A DNA stretch of 64,000 bases from Pseudomonas sp. Bc-h (GCF_002080045.1 NZ_MUIN01000002.1:63251-127250), one strand, 5' to 3'. Shown: positions 51,067 to 61,381, numbered from the stretch's first letter. The notes: generated from the sequence alone by a model not told the origin. Program-made: numbers and translations.

Positions 51067-53421
51067 ATGCGACTGATCCACTCGTCTGCTCGTTTTCGTC
51101 CGTATACGTCCGCTTCGGGAGGGTGGGGCTCCGCTCATTCGGTGATGAACATTCTTTGGCGGGAACAGACCGTACTCAAGGGTGCGAAAGCGTTACTCAG
51201 GCAGAACAAGCCTCACGGTTTCGCCTGCGTGAGTTGCGCCTGGGCCAAGCCCGGTGAACCCCATGCGCTGGAATTCTGTGAAAACGGGGCCAAAGCGACC
51301 GCATGGGAATTGACGTCGTTGCGCACTGAACCTGACTTCTTTCAGCGGCATTCCTTGAGCGAGCTACGCAACTGGAGCGACCACGATCTTGAGCAACACG
51401 GTCGGCTTACTCACCCGTTGCGTTACGACCCGAACTCAGACCGATACGTCACTACGACCTGGGAAGAGGCCTTCGTGGGAGTGGGTGATTGTCTGCGCAG
51501 CCTTTCACCGGACGAGGTGGTGTTTTACGCATCGGGGCGGGCATCGCTCGAAGCTTCTTTCATGTATCAGCTCTTCGCCCGCGCATACGGGACCAATAAT
51601 CTGCCGGATAGCTCGAACATGTGTCACGAGAGCACTTCGGTAGGTTTGCAGGAAAGTATCGGCGTACCGGTAGGTACCGTGACGCTGGCTGACTTCGAAC
51701 ACACGGATTGCATTTTTTTCTTCGGCCAGAATGTGGGCAGCAACAGCCCTCGGATGCTCCATCCGCTCCAGGAGGCCCGAAAGCGAAAAGTCCCCATCAT
51801 CACGTTCAACCCGATCCGAGAGAGGGGGCTGCAGCGCTTCGTGAACCCGCAATCGCCGACCGAGATGCTGGGCCCCCAGTCGACGCCCATCAGCACGCAA
51901 TATCATCAGGTCAAGATCGGCGGCGACACTGCAGCGGTGCTTGGAATTGCCAAGGCACTCTTTGATATGGATCACCGCGCCAGACATAACAATGGCCAGG
52001 CAGTGATCGACTACGATTTTATTGACCGACACACCGAAGGATTTTCCGCTTTCCAGGCTGAGGTGGAACGCCACGACTGGCAAGAGCTCGAGCGGATTTC
52101 GGGCCTTGGCCGCGCCGCTATGGAATCTGCTGCGACGGTGTACGCGCGAAGCGAGAGAGTGATGGTCATTTACGGAATGGGCATGACTCAGCATCGCCAT
52201 GGGGTCGAGAACGTGCAGATGCTGGTTAACCTTCTGCTGCTACGCGGCAACATAGGTAAAGCAGGTGCGGGGATCTGTCCGGTCAGAGGCCACTCCAACG
52301 TCCAGGGGCAACGAACAGTCGGTATCACCGAAGACCCGGCCAAAGTGCCCAAGGAGAAAATAGAAGGGCTTTTCGGCTTCAAGGTCCCAGAACAAAAAGG
52401 CCTGACGACCATTGATGCCTGCGAAGGCATATTGAAGGGTAGCGTCAAAGGCTTTATCGGGTTGGGTGGCAATTTTCTGCGGGCGGTACCTGATACCAGC
52501 CGCATGGAGCCTGCATGGTCGGGCTTGTCGCTCAGCGTTCAGGTTGCCACCAAGCTCAATCGCACCCATCTTGTCGCTGGCGCACAGACGTGGCTGCTGC
52601 CCTGCCTTGGCCGAATCGAGGTAGACCGGCAAAACGGACTGGAGCAGGCCTACAGCACCGAGGACAGCACTGGGTGCATTCGCGGCTGGCGCGGTAATGC
52701 CGAGCCTGCCAGCAGCCATCTGTTATCCGAGGTGGCCATCATTTCGGGGCTTGCGCAGGCGACCCTTGGCGGCAAGACCCAGATCCCGTGGCAGCAGTGG
52801 CAGCAAGATTACGCTGCAATACGGCACGCGATCAGCGTCGTATACCCTGACATCTTCCATGACATGGAAGCTCGCATGTGGGAGCCGGGCGGCTTTCATC
52901 GTCCGCTGGGTGCCGCCCAGCGCAAATGGGCAACGCCTTCGGGTAAAGCGCAGTTCGTATCACCCTCCGGTCTGGACGAAAACGACGATGCGGATGTCGA
53001 TCCCGGCCGTAGAGATGTTCTTCAGCTAATGACTTTACGCAGCAACGATCAATTCAACACAACCGTCTATGGCTACGACGACCGTTTTCGTGGTGTAAAG
53101 GGTACGCGCAGCGTCGTTTTTATGAACAGGAGCGATATCGTCCGTCTAGGGTATGCGCCTGGCGAATGGGTCCGGTTGCGTACTGCCATCGAGCCTCAGG
53201 TGACGCGTGAAGTTGGGCCTTTTCAAATCATTGCCTATGACATTCCAGAGGGCTGCGCAGCCTCTTACTACCCTGAGTCGAACCCATTGATTCCTGTCTG
53301 GCACCATGCGAAACGGAGCAAGGTGCCTGCCGCTAAATCCATTCCGGTGGTGCTAATCAGATCGCAGCCAGGCGCTTCAGAGGCGGACCATGCCATACCT
53401 GATAAAGATCAGGTTATCTAG
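51067..53421 (+). CDS. YdeP/FdhF-type molybdopterin oxidoreductase
   Basis: This 784-residue protein is a formate-dehydrogenase-alpha-like molybdoenzyme of the YdeP group. It opens with YTSASGGWGSAHSVMNILWR, then FACVSCAW (C54 and C57), which is a reduced version of the usual four-cysteine cluster motif. NMCHES (C186) is a possible molybdenum or structural residue. The MGD-binding domains follow. Members are linked to acid and oxidative stress in enterobacteria. It is followed 21 bases later by a cytochrome bd gene, so it may feed or protect a quinol chain. The substrate is unknown. Confidence 0.87.
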   Translation: MRLIHSSARFRPYTSASGGWGSAHSVMNILWREQTVLKGAKALLRQNKPHGFACVSCAWAKPGEPHALEFCENGAKATAWELTSLRTEPDFFQRHSLSELRNWSDHDLEQHGRLTHPLRYDPNSDRYVTTTWEEAFVGVGDCLRSLSPDEVVFYASGRASLEASFMYQLFARAYGTNNLPDSSNMCHESTSVGLQESIGVPVGTVTLADFEHTDCIFFFGQNVGSNSPRMLHPLQEARKRKVPIITFNPIRERGLQRFVNPQSPTEMLGPQSTPISTQYHQVKIGGDTAAVLGIAKALFDMDHRARHNNGQAVIDYDFIDRHTEGFSAFQAEVERHDWQELERISGLGRAAMESAATVYARSERVMVIYGMGMTQHRHGVENVQMLVNLLLLRGNIGKAGAGICPVRGHSNVQGQRTVGITEDPAKVPKEKIEGLFGFKVPEQKGLTTIDACEGILKGSVKGFIGLGGNFLRAVPDTSRMEPAWSGLSLSVQVATKLNRTHLVAGAQTWLLPCLGRIEVDRQNGLEQAYSTEDSTGCIRGWRGNAEPASSHLLSEVAIISGLAQATLGGKTQIPWQQWQQDYAAIRHAISVVYPDIFHDMEARMWEPGGFHRPLGAAQRKWATPSGKAQFVSPSGLDENDDADVDPGRRDVLQLMTLRSNDQFNTTVYGYDDRFRGVKGTRSVVFMNRSDIVRLGYAPGEWVRLRTAIEPQVTREVGPFQIIAYDIPEGCAASYYPESNPLIPVWHHAKRSKVPAAKSIPVVLIRSQPGASEADHAIPDKDQVI

Positions 53422-53442
53422 GCGGCGGAGGGCGGGTTTTGT

Positions 53443-54819
53443 ATGGAGAGTATTGGAGCCGCTCTACTGGCCGCCCGGGTCCAGTTTGCGATCACCATCA
53501 GTTTCCACATTGTGCTGGCTGCCTTCACCATCGGCATGGCTCAATTCCTGATGGTGCTGGAGGCGCTTTGGCTTTGGCGCCGAGACCGGACTTACCTGGA
53601 CATCTATCGCTACTGGCTGAAGATCTTTGCCCTTAACGTGGCAATCGGAACGGCGTCTGGCTTGATTCTGGAATATCAGTTTGGCCTTAATTGGTCGCGT
53701 CTTTCCTCCCAGGCGGGGGAAGTGATCGGGCCTCTCATGTTCTATGAAGTCATGGCAGCGTTTTTCCTGGAGGCGGGTTTTCTGGGAATCATGATCTTCG
53801 GCATGAAAAAAGTCGGCCCACGTCTGCACTTTTTTTCAACCTGTGCCGTAGCGATCGGTTCGCTGATCAGCGCGTTCTGGATATTGGCGGCCAATTCCTG
53901 GATGCAGACACCGGCCGGTTACGCGATTGCAGCGGATGGCCGTTTTGTTGCGCAGGATTGGTGGGCGATCATTTTCAATCCCTCCTTTCCCTATCGATTC
54001 GCCCACATGACGTTAGCCACGCTTCTGGCCACGGCGATGTTTATCGCCGCAGCGTCTGCCTGGCACTTGCTTCGGGACCGCACCAGCAGGCATGCGCGAG
54101 TGCAGTTTTCCATCGCGCTATGGGCCGTTGCTGTATTGGCTCCGGTGCAAGTGGTCGTCGGGGATCTGCATGGGGAGCACACCCTCAAGTTTCAGCCCCA
54201 GAAAGTCGCGGCAATGGAGGGCTCCTGGACTCGTCCGCCGGAGGGCGCCGGGGAGCCGCTACGTTTGTTTGCCATCCCTGATATGAAGGAGCGCCGTAAT
54301 CATTTCGAGCTGGCGATCCCTCGAATTGCCTCCCTGTATCTGCGCCACGATCTCAGCGGAACGATAGCGGCGCTGGATGAGTTTCCGGCCCAAGATATCC
54401 CGCCCGTTCCTGTCGTGTTCTGGGCTTTGCGCGTGATGGTGGGATTGGGCATTCTGATGCTGGGCCTGGGTGTCACGAGCCTGGTTCTCAGGTACAGAAA
54501 ACGTCTTTACGAAGCTAGGTGGCTGCAGCGATGGTGCGTAGTGATGGCACCCGCCGGATTCGCGGCGATGATAAGCGGTTGGGTAGTCACCGAAACCGGC
54601 CGGCAGCCTTTCACGGTCTGGGGCTTATTGCGAACGTCCGACAGCGTCTCTCATGTGTCTCATCAGCAGGTCCTGAGCTCGACCGTGCTGATCCTGAGCT
54701 GTTACCTGGTGGTCTTCGGAATCGGGTGTTGGGTCCTTCTGCGTATCCTGCGTAAACCAGTGAAACAGGGCGAAGCAGGTCCACAGCCGACGATTGCCGA
54801 TGAGATTGGCAGATCATGA
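53443..54819 (+). CDS. cioA: Cytochrome bd-type quinol oxidase subunit I (CIO-type)
   Basis: This 458-residue membrane protein has the subunit I pattern: H22 (SFHIVLAAF) for heme b, EVIGPLMFYEVMAAFFLEAG with conserved acidic residues, RFAHMTLATLLA with a second heme histidine, and GWVVTETGRQPFTVWG. The region between helices VI and VII is short, so it has a short Q-loop as in cyanide-insensitive oxidases. It oxidises ubiquinol and reduces O2. It precedes the subunit II gene by nine bases. No small CydX-type gene follows. The symbol is from Pseudomonas usage. Confidence 0.9.
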   Translation: MESIGAALLAARVQFAITISFHIVLAAFTIGMAQFLMVLEALWLWRRDRTYLDIYRYWLKIFALNVAIGTASGLILEYQFGLNWSRLSSQAGEVIGPLMFYEVMAAFFLEAGFLGIMIFGMKKVGPRLHFFSTCAVAIGSLISAFWILAANSWMQTPAGYAIAADGRFVAQDWWAIIFNPSFPYRFAHMTLATLLATAMFIAAASAWHLLRDRTSRHARVQFSIALWAVAVLAPVQVVVGDLHGEHTLKFQPQKVAAMEGSWTRPPEGAGEPLRLFAIPDMKERRNHFELAIPRIASLYLRHDLSGTIAALDEFPAQDIPPVPVVFWALRVMVGLGILMLGLGVTSLVLRYRKRLYEARWLQRWCVVMAPAGFAAMISGWVVTETGRQPFTVWGLLRTSDSVSHVSHQQVLSSTVLILSCYLVVFGIGCWVLLRILRKPVKQGEAGPQPTIADEIGRS

Positions 54820-54828
54820 GGAGGGTCG

Positions 54829-55830
54829 ATGAGCTGGGGTGACTGGACCATTGTGCTATCAGGCGCAGCGCTTGCATTTTCGGTGTTGAGCTATGTCCTG
54901 CTCGATGGCGCCGACTTAGGCGTGGGAATGCTGATGGGCGTGACCCGAAGCGCCCGGCACCGTCGCGCCATGGCGATCTCCATCCTGCCCATCTGGGATG
55001 CCAACGAGACTTGGCTGGTGCTCGGTGGCGGTGGGCTGCTCGCGTTATTTCCCAAAGCATATGCAGTTCTGCTACCAGCGCTCTATATCCCTTTCATCGT
55101 CATGTTCATGGCGCTGATCGTGCGGGCCATGGCGCTGGAGTTTCGCGATGAAGCGTCCCGCCGTGGGCTGAAGCGGGTGATCGACCGTCTGCTCGGTTTG
55201 GCATCATTGGTAGTCGGTGTGTGCCAGGGCGCCGTATTGGGAACATTGGTTCAAGGTGTGCCGATCCGGGACGGTCAGTTCAGCGGGACGGGTTGGGAGT
55301 GGATAAGCCCATTTCCAATTTACTGCGGCGCGGTCCTGGTGGTGGCATATCTGTGGCTTGGTGCATGTTGGCTTTACTGGCGGACGGGGGACGAACTTCA
55401 ACTGACGGTACGTGCAAGCTCAAAGGCGTTTGCTTGCCTGACGATTGCGTTGCTGCTTGTTCTTGTATTGTGGACCTCTACATTGGCCGAGCAATACGCG
55501 ACACGACTTGCCATGACGGAAGTCGTAGTACCCGCCAGCGTTTCGATTTTGACCCTGATAGCGGGCTTCTTTGCAGGATTGCGAACTCGTTTTCATTTCT
55601 TGCCGTTGTTCAGCGCGCTCGGCGTTTTTGTCATTGGATTTATGATCATGGGCGCAACGTTATACCCGCTGATCATTCCGCCTGGCCTAACGCTGTCGGG
55701 GTCTGCTTCGGGGCCGGTCAGTCAGCGATTTATGCTGATCGGCTTCGCTGTCCTGATCCCGGTGACGCTTTTCTACAACACATTCGGATTCAGGGTGTTC
55801 AGCGGCAAAGTACGCGCGGCAAAGGACTGA
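54829..55830 (+). CDS. cioB: Cytochrome bd-type quinol oxidase subunit II
   Basis: This 333-residue membrane protein has eight or nine helices and subunit II motifs (LDGADLGVGMLMGVTRSARH, IWDANETWLVLGGGGLLALF, MALEFRDEASRRGLKRVIDR). It is the structural partner of subunit I. The start has a GGAGG ribosome binding site and follows subunit I closely. Together they make an alternative oxidase able to work under cyanide or nitrosative stress. Confidence 0.92.
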   Translation: MSWGDWTIVLSGAALAFSVLSYVLLDGADLGVGMLMGVTRSARHRRAMAISILPIWDANETWLVLGGGGLLALFPKAYAVLLPALYIPFIVMFMALIVRAMALEFRDEASRRGLKRVIDRLLGLASLVVGVCQGAVLGTLVQGVPIRDGQFSGTGWEWISPFPIYCGAVLVVAYLWLGACWLYWRTGDELQLTVRASSKAFACLTIALLLVLVLWTSTLAEQYATRLAMTEVVVPASVSILTLIAGFFAGLRTRFHFLPLFSALGVFVIGFMIMGATLYPLIIPPGLTLSGSASGPVSQRFMLIGFAVLIPVTLFYNTFGFRVFSGKVRAAKD

Positions 55831-55988
55831 GCATCCTGTTATCCATGCCCTGGGTTTCAACCAACCCTGCGCCATCTTTCAGCCATCTGTCGCGATGCGA
55901 ACAGGCTTATAAAACTCGGTCTGTTGAACTTCATCGAATGGGATACAGCCCCTGTGGGCGTTGCATTCATTGATGAGAGGTGATCAGC

Positions 55989-56279
55989 ATGGCAAATTTC
56001 AATGACAACACTGTAGAACACCCTACGTCCGGCGACCCGCAAGAGCTGACATCGGCTCTAGCCGACGCTCCTCACTCACCGACCCAGTCATCGACTGAGG
56101 GAGATAGGGTCGACAGTGATCGTGAAGCGCACAACCCTGCGCCCACCGTCAGCGAGGAGGATATTCGCCAACGCGCCTATGAGTTGTGGGAGTCGAACGG
56201 CCGAGTAGACGGTTCTGAGGATGAGTATTGGCATCAAGCTCGTGAGCAGTTGCAAGCGGCATTTCAAAGAGCGGAATAA
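55989..56279 (+). CDS. DUF2934 family small protein
   Basis: This 96-residue protein has a disordered Ser/Thr/Pro-rich N-terminus and a C-terminal DUF2934 motif (IRQRAYELWESNGRVDGSED, EYWHQAREQL). ATG 55989 has a GAGGTGATC ribosome binding site. DUF2934 proteins are common in stress-linked gene groups and have no known activity. The gene follows subunit II of the oxidase and precedes the beta-CASP gene, so it may share their control. Confidence 0.82.
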   Translation: MANFNDNTVEHPTSGDPQELTSALADAPHSPTQSSTEGDRVDSDREAHNPAPTVSEEDIRQRAYELWESNGRVDGSEDEYWHQAREQLQAAFQRAE

Positions 56280-56394
56280 GCCCGAACTTCAGGTCAGCAG
56301 CGTTATGGCCAGGAGCTGCAGCCTGGCCACTGTTTAGTGCGCAGGTTTGCCATCCAGCAGATAGGCTATGACGTTCACGGTCGATGGAGTGTAC

Positions 56395-57849
56395 ATGGAC
56401 AGTCCGAAAATCGTTCATCACGGTGCAGGCGAAGGAGTCACCGGTTCCTGTCATCAGTTCTGGGTGGACAAAGACAACAGCGTGCTAATCGATTGCGGCC
56501 AATTTCAAGGTGAAGAATTCGAGAGCGCGGGGGAGGGGTTAGCGCTGGATTTTCCCATCACCGGCATCAAGGCATTGATCATCACGCATGTCCACATAGA
56601 CCACGTCGGTCGCATCCCGAATCTTCTGGCGGCGGGGTTCGACGGCCCGATCCTGTGTAGCGAGCCATCGGCCAGGTTACTGCCAATTGTTCTGGAAGAT
56701 GCGTTTCAGCTTTCAGTGAGTCGAGACGAGCATGAACTGGAACGGTATCTGGCCCTTGTAGAAAGCCGACTGATCGCTTTGCCTTATGGACGCTGGTTCA
56801 CCCTGCATGAGAGTGACCAGATCACATGCCAACTGCGTTTGCAGCCGGCAGGGCATGTGCTGGGATCTGCCTATGTCGAGCTGGACCTGGGCGAGGCTGG
56901 GCGGTCCCCTCGTCGCATTGTATTCAGTGGCGACCTAGGGGCGTCGCATTCGCCGATATTGCCGGATCTAGTGCCTCCGGAACGCGCGGACCTGTTAATT
57001 CTAGAAAGCACTTACGGCGACCGGCTTCATGAAGACCGTCTCCATCGGCGGCAACGTCTTCAGGCTGCCTTGGAACGAGCGTTGGCGGATGAGGGCGCCG
57101 TGCTTATACCGTCCTTCAGCATTGGCCGTACACAAGACTTGCTGTACGAACTCGAAGAGATCATCCACGAACAGGCCGAGCGTACCGCAAGGCCCCCTCA
57201 GGACTCACCAGGGAAACCTGCGCAACAGGCGCTGGATGTGAGCTGGCCACAGCTACCGATCCTGCTGGATTCACCACTGGCTAGCCGATTCACCACCCTT
57301 TACAAAGAACTTCAGGGTTATTGGGATAAAGAGGCGGTGCATCGTCTGCAGGAGGGACGTAAACCGCTGTCCTTCAAGCAGTTGATCACGGTAGACACTC
57401 ACGACGAACACACTCGCGTTGTCGACCACCTCCGTGAAACAGGTCGGCCCGCGGTTGTAATCGCTGGCAATGGCATGTGCTCGGGCGGTCGAATCGTCAA
57501 TTACCTCAAGCAACTGCTGAGTGACGCTCGGCACAACGTGGTGTTCATCGGCTATCAGGGCAAGGGCACCCCGGGGAGAGATATCCAGACTCGTGGGCCC
57601 GATGGAGGGTTCGTGGTGCTTGACGGCGAACGGGTAGACATTCGTGCCGGCATTGAGAGCGTGGGAGGGTACTCGGCCCATGCAGATCAGGCGGATCTTG
57701 TCGGATTCGTCACGCGGATGAAGGAATGGCCCCCCGAAATTCGTCTGGTACATGGCGAAACTCAGGCAAAACGAAGCCTGGCAAATGCCCTCGTAGCGCA
57801 GTATGAACATGCGGGCAAGGAGGTCGTTATTTCCGGGATCGCACATTGA
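56395..57849 (+). CDS. Beta-CASP metallo-beta-lactamase RNA nuclease-like protein
   Basis: This 484-residue protein has the metallo-beta-lactamase site THVHIDHVGR and a beta-CASP region (FSIGRTQDLLYELEEIIHEQ, VVIAGNGMCSGGRIVNYLKQ, GYSAHADQADLV). It resembles YSH1/CPSF73-type and RNase J-related nucleases. ATG 56395 has a GGAG ribosome binding site; ATG 56368 is an alternative. It sits after the DUF2934 gene. A role in RNA turnover during stress is plausible but not shown. Confidence 0.85.
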   Translation: MDSPKIVHHGAGEGVTGSCHQFWVDKDNSVLIDCGQFQGEEFESAGEGLALDFPITGIKALIITHVHIDHVGRIPNLLAAGFDGPILCSEPSARLLPIVLEDAFQLSVSRDEHELERYLALVESRLIALPYGRWFTLHESDQITCQLRLQPAGHVLGSAYVELDLGEAGRSPRRIVFSGDLGASHSPILPDLVPPERADLLILESTYGDRLHEDRLHRRQRLQAALERALADEGAVLIPSFSIGRTQDLLYELEEIIHEQAERTARPPQDSPGKPAQQALDVSWPQLPILLDSPLASRFTTLYKELQGYWDKEAVHRLQEGRKPLSFKQLITVDTHDEHTRVVDHLRETGRPAVVIAGNGMCSGGRIVNYLKQLLSDARHNVVFIGYQGKGTPGRDIQTRGPDGGFVVLDGERVDIRAGIESVGGYSAHADQADLVGFVTRMKEWPPEIRLVHGETQAKRSLANALVAQYEHAGKEVVISGIAH

Positions 57850-58270
57850 GCGTAGGCGACGACAAGATACGCAACGCCTGCATCAGACACGTTGAAGCAG
57901 GCGCTCAGGACGATTCAGGCAGCGACGTTCGTCAGGGTGCACTGAAATGCGGTTGATTCTGCCCATCAGGACCGCTACAACTGCTTGGCGGTACATTTTT
58001 CTTTCCTGACCATTTCGGCTACGAGCGAATGCAATGCCTGACTCATACGAGATGGAAGTGGTTAAGCGTAAAACTTGAACTGCTGGCCGCCACTGAAGAG
58101 GTTATGCGTCTGGTTCGGCGGGGTGCTGCGTTCGGTCCCGAATGGACAGCAGCCAGCGAGCGGCACCATCACGCCATCAAAAACTGGCGGCGGGTGGTTT
58201 CCCGCGCCCACCTGCCTGAGATGAGCCTGACGGCGCCGATTGGGCGCAGCGTCCCTCTGGGCGCAGCGCG
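57850..58270. other. Intergenic region containing a small possible gene
   Basis: This 421-base stretch between the nuclease and protease genes holds one plausible small reading frame (58029-58280). Nothing else is recognised. Confidence 0.4.
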
Positions 58271-58280
58271 TTACGAGTGA
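58029..58280 (+). CDS. Small hypothetical protein
   Basis: This 83-residue frame (KLELLAATEEVMRLVRRGAA, GPEWTAASERHHHAIKNWRR) has a coding-like amphipathic helix pattern and is convergent with the ClpP-like gene, overlapping it by 10 bases. No clear ribosome binding site precedes ATG 58029. No family is recognised. It may begin further in, for example at an internal methionine near 58104. Confidence 0.4.
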   Translation: MQCLTHTRWKWLSVKLELLAATEEVMRLVRRGAAFGPEWTAASERHHHAIKNWRRVVSRAHLPEMSLTAPIGRSVPLGAARYE

Positions 58281-58822
58281 ATGCAGTAGCTGACACACGC
58301 GCCGTTGATTTGCGGCAATTCGATCGCATGGATCATACCGCTGGCCAGCGCTTGCCGAGGATCAAGGATGCGCGGTGCCGCGGTCAGGTATTTCTCGATA
58401 TCCAGTGGCTCACGGGCGTCGGGTGTGCGTTCCGCGACGATGCGTGCATACAACTGCAGATCGTAATCCAGACTCATCGCGTACTCCGACATGCGTGAAT
58501 GGTCGACGGAGCCGTTGAGGTGCCAGTGGAAGGGGTGAAAGAGGAATTTGCTATGCGCGCAGGCTGTACGTCGCTCCCCCGCCAGAAATACAACATTGCC
58601 CATCGATTCGACGGTGCCCAGATTATGCGTGTGCACGGGAATCGGCAGCGAAAGCAAGAAATTGTACATCGTGAATCCGTAGCTGCATTCGCCGCCCATG
58701 GTCGCGATATTGACTACCAAAGTGGATGCGCCGCGCTCTATCGCAACCGAAGACTTTTCGATGAGCTGACCGCAAGTAGTAGAGTTGATGGGAGCAGTGA
58801 AGTTAATGACATGCACTGTCAT
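58271..58822 (-). CDS. ClpP/SppA-like serine protease
   Basis: This 183-residue protein has a ClpP/crotonase fold: the strand VVNIATMGGECSYGFTMYNF, S73 in VESMGNVVFLAG (probable nucleophile) and histidines in HPFHWHLNG (H96-H101). It is close to ClpP subunits or signal-peptide-peptidase-like proteases but shorter than SppA and divergent from housekeeping ClpP. It is 21 bases downstream of a hybrid histidine kinase gene on the same strand, so the two probably form an operon. No signal peptide is seen. The catalytic aspartate is not certain. Confidence 0.78.
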   Translation of the reverse strand: MTVHVINFTAPINSTTCGQLIEKSSVAIERGASTLVVNIATMGGECSYGFTMYNFLLSLPIPVHTHNLGTVESMGNVVFLAGERRTACAHSKFLFHPFHWHLNGSVDHSRMSEYAMSLDYDLQLYARIVAERTPDAREPLDIEKYLTAAPRILDPRQALASGMIHAIELPQINGACVSYCIHS

Positions 58823-58843
58823 GGTTTTCTCCTGTTGTCTGTT

Positions 58844-61009
58844 TCAGTCGAGTACGGCTTTCACGCAATCCAAGAGCTCGTCGACTTTGAAAGGCTTGGT
58901 AAGGACCCTACCCAGCGACGCCCCCTCGCTGATGCCTTCGGCCTTGGCATACCCCGTTATGAAGAGGACCTTCAGTTCAGGGCGCCGAGCTTTCAGGGTC
59001 TTGGCGAGGGCAAGTCCGTTCATCGCACCGGGCAGGCCGATATCGGTGAGCAACAAATCCAGACGATCGAGCTTGTCGAATTGGCTTAGCGCCGACTCGC
59101 TGTCAATCGCTTCGAACAGGGTGTAGCCCTGATCATTCAGCAGATCGACCGCTACCTCGCGAATCCCTGTCTCGTCATCAACTAGCAATATGACTTCGCC
59201 GTTACCCTTGTCACGAGGTAACACAGGGGCGTCAGTCATGGTTCCCGTTAATGTGTCGGCGTTGCGTTGATCCAGCGGGAAATACATCGAAACCGTCGTG
59301 CCCACATCCGGCGTGCTGTGGATACGGATTTGCCCGCCCGACTGCTGGGTGAAGCCGTAGATCATCGACAGGCCCAGACCGGTTCCCTGGCCCATTTTCT
59401 TGGTCGTGAAAAACGGGTCGAACGCTCGCCTCAGGACGTCTTCGTCCATTCCACAGCCATCGTCGGTAACGGAGATGATGACGTACCGTCCGGGCCGTAT
59501 GTCTTTGTCCTGACCTGTCCGTGCGTCAACCTCCAGAAGCCGCGTACGGATGGCCAGCGTGCCTCCCGATGGCATGGCGTCGCGGGCATTGATGGAAAGA
59601 TTGAGCAGCGTATTCTCTAACTGATTGAGGTCGCAGCTGATGCTGCCCACCGATGTCAATTCGCAGCGTACTTGCACGGTGGGCCCCATTGTTCGACGGA
59701 TCAGGTCTTCGAGCCCTGCGACGACCTCGTTCGGATCGATGACCTTGGCATCCAGTGGCTGCTGCCGAGAAAAGGCAAGCAATCGGCCGGTCAATGCAGC
59801 CGCTCTCCTGACCGAGGTCAACGCCAATGCCTGATATTTGGCAACGTCGGCAAAGCGGCCGGCGGCGATACGTAAATGCATCAGTTCGAGGCTCGCTGAA
59901 ATGCTACCCAGCAAATTATTGAAGTCGTGAGCGATACCGCCCGTCAATTGACCGACTGCTTCCATTTTCTGGCTTTGGCGAAGCTTCGCTTCGGCTGCCT
60001 CGCGTTCGCGTTGTTCTTCCTGCAACTGCTGGGTGCGTTCTGAGATACGCGATTCAAGATTCTCGTTCCATTCTCTCAACGCGGTTTCGAGGCGGATGCG
60101 TTCGGTGATGTCCTCAACGGTGCCGTACCAATGCTGGCAGCGGCCCGATTCATCCAGTTCAGGAAAGGCGCGCACTTGATACCAATCGTAATGACCATCG
60201 TTCTTGCGCAGCCGCACTTGCACGTCGAAAGGCGCCAGACTGACCAACGCTTCACCCCAACGCTCGACGACCGTGGGCAGGTCCTCGGGATGGGTGAATT
60301 CCCGCCAGCCCTGACCAAGGGTGTCTTCGCGTTGCAGGCCTGAGAATCCGGTCCAGCGGCTGTCGATTGAGGTTACCGCGCCGGTGGGGTCCGCGGTCCA
60401 GGGAATCTGTGGGTTCAACTCAACCGCTATTCGCAGGCGACGCTCGCTTTCGCGCAGTCTGGCCTCAGCGTCTTTGATGGCATTGGTAATGCGGAACCGT
60501 CCAAAGCAAGCCGCGATGAGGCTGGCATAGCTGCGCAGAAAATCCACGTCGCTTTCGCTGAAGGCGCGAGGCGTTCGGCTGTCGACTTCGAAAATGCCGA
60601 TCGGCTTATGGTCATGCGGCGAGTAGACGATGATATTGACGAAAGCAGTGACGCCGTTTTCCTCCTGAAACGGATGGATCACGAACCGACGCTCCAGCGC
60701 GATGCTTGGCGCAATGACCGGATGGTCGACACTGAGCGAATACCACTCTGGCGTGCCCTGTTCGAGTTCAAGCCTCGTGTGGCCGACCACCCCCGGCTTC
60801 CAGCCCACGCCGCTACGTACCCACATTTGCCGATGATCGGTGTCGAGCTGGATGAACTTGGCCAGGTGTGTACCCAGCGCCTCACCCGCTCCTTTGCAAG
60901 CAGACTCAAGAATCGCGTCCAGATCCTCGCCAATCACAGCCAGCTCCCCGAATTCTGCAAGTATTCTTCGCTGGCAAAGCAGGCCTCGCTCCATTGCAGA
61001 TAAATTCAT
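58844..61009 (-). CDS. Hybrid sensor histidine kinase (GAF-PAS-HisKA-HATPase-REC)
   Basis: This 721-residue protein has a GAF domain (about residues 20-170) and a PAS/PAC domain (about 185-310). A coiled coil (about 315-350) leads to HisKA with H361 in [13 protein letters not shown]. HATPase_c (about 460-580; N in [10 protein letters not shown] and [15 protein letters not shown]) and a C-terminal receiver (about 605-720; acidic pair D611/D612, D656 phosphoacceptor) follow. It has no membrane helix, so it is a cytoplasmic sensor. The start has a GGAGG ribosome binding site. It is upstream of the ClpP-like gene. The GAF/PAS ligand is unknown. Confidence 0.9.
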   Translation of the reverse strand: MNLSAMERGLLCQRRILAEFGELAVIGEDLDAILESACKGAGEALGTHLAKFIQLDTDHRQMWVRSGVGWKPGVVGHTRLELEQGTPEWYSLSVDHPVIAPSIALERRFVIHPFQEENGVTAFVNIIVYSPHDHKPIGIFEVDSRTPRAFSESDVDFLRSYASLIAACFGRFRITNAIKDAEARLRESERRLRIAVELNPQIPWTADPTGAVTSIDSRWTGFSGLQREDTLGQGWREFTHPEDLPTVVERWGEALVSLAPFDVQVRLRKNDGHYDWYQVRAFPELDESGRCQHWYGTVEDITERIRLETALREWNENLESRISERTQQLQEEQREREAAEAKLRQSQKMEAVGQLTGGIAHDFNNLLGSISASLELMHLRIAAGRFADVAKYQALALTSVRRAAALTGRLLAFSRQQPLDAKVIDPNEVVAGLEDLIRRTMGPTVQVRCELTSVGSISCDLNQLENTLLNLSINARDAMPSGGTLAIRTRLLEVDARTGQDKDIRPGRYVIISVTDDGCGMDEDVLRRAFDPFFTTKKMGQGTGLGLSMIYGFTQQSGGQIRIHSTPDVGTTVSMYFPLDQRNADTLTGTMTDAPVLPRDKGNGEVILLVDDETGIREVAVDLLNDQGYTLFEAIDSESALSQFDKLDRLDLLLTDIGLPGAMNGLALAKTLKARRPELKVLFITGYAKAEGISEGASLGRVLTKPFKVDELLDCVKAVLD

Positions 61010-61099
61010 CTTTTTCTACCTCCCGAAAGCGCCTGAATGGCTCGCAGCGATCTGGCGCGTTTGCACGACGCTTGGCTGCGTCGCCGACTTCCTGTCTCA

Positions 61100-61381
61100 T
61101 CAAGGGGCCTCGATCTGAAAACAGAACCAGTCCACGTCGCAGAATGGGAAACCGTCTACCAGGGCGCCTTCGAAGCGCGGCCCCCGCGGCAGGTCAATGA
61201 TCACCCGGTTGATGTGTCCCGAAGCCTGAATCCGTCCTGCCCAATGAACCGTTGCAAGATCGAGGGACTCATCCTCGCGCAGCTTGATCAACAGGTTGTC
61301 GTTAACGGTTGACGCAGAGGTCACGCCATCGTTCAGGCTAAATAAGGTCACGGACGCGAAGCCATCGTAGGCGAAGGACAT
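61100..61381 (-). CDS. Small conserved-looking hypothetical protein
   Basis: This 93-residue protein (MSFAYDGFASVTLFSLNDGV) has a compact, mixed beta composition with no membrane helix or signal peptide. ATG 61381 has an AAGAGAG ribosome binding site. It is 90 bases upstream of the kinase gene on the same strand, so it could be the first gene of the kinase/protease operon. I do not recognise its family. Confidence 0.6.
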   Translation of the reverse strand: MSFAYDGFASVTLFSLNDGVTSASTVNDNLLIKLREDESLDLATVHWAGRIQASGHINRVIIDLPRGPRFEGALVDGFPFCDVDWFCFQIEAP

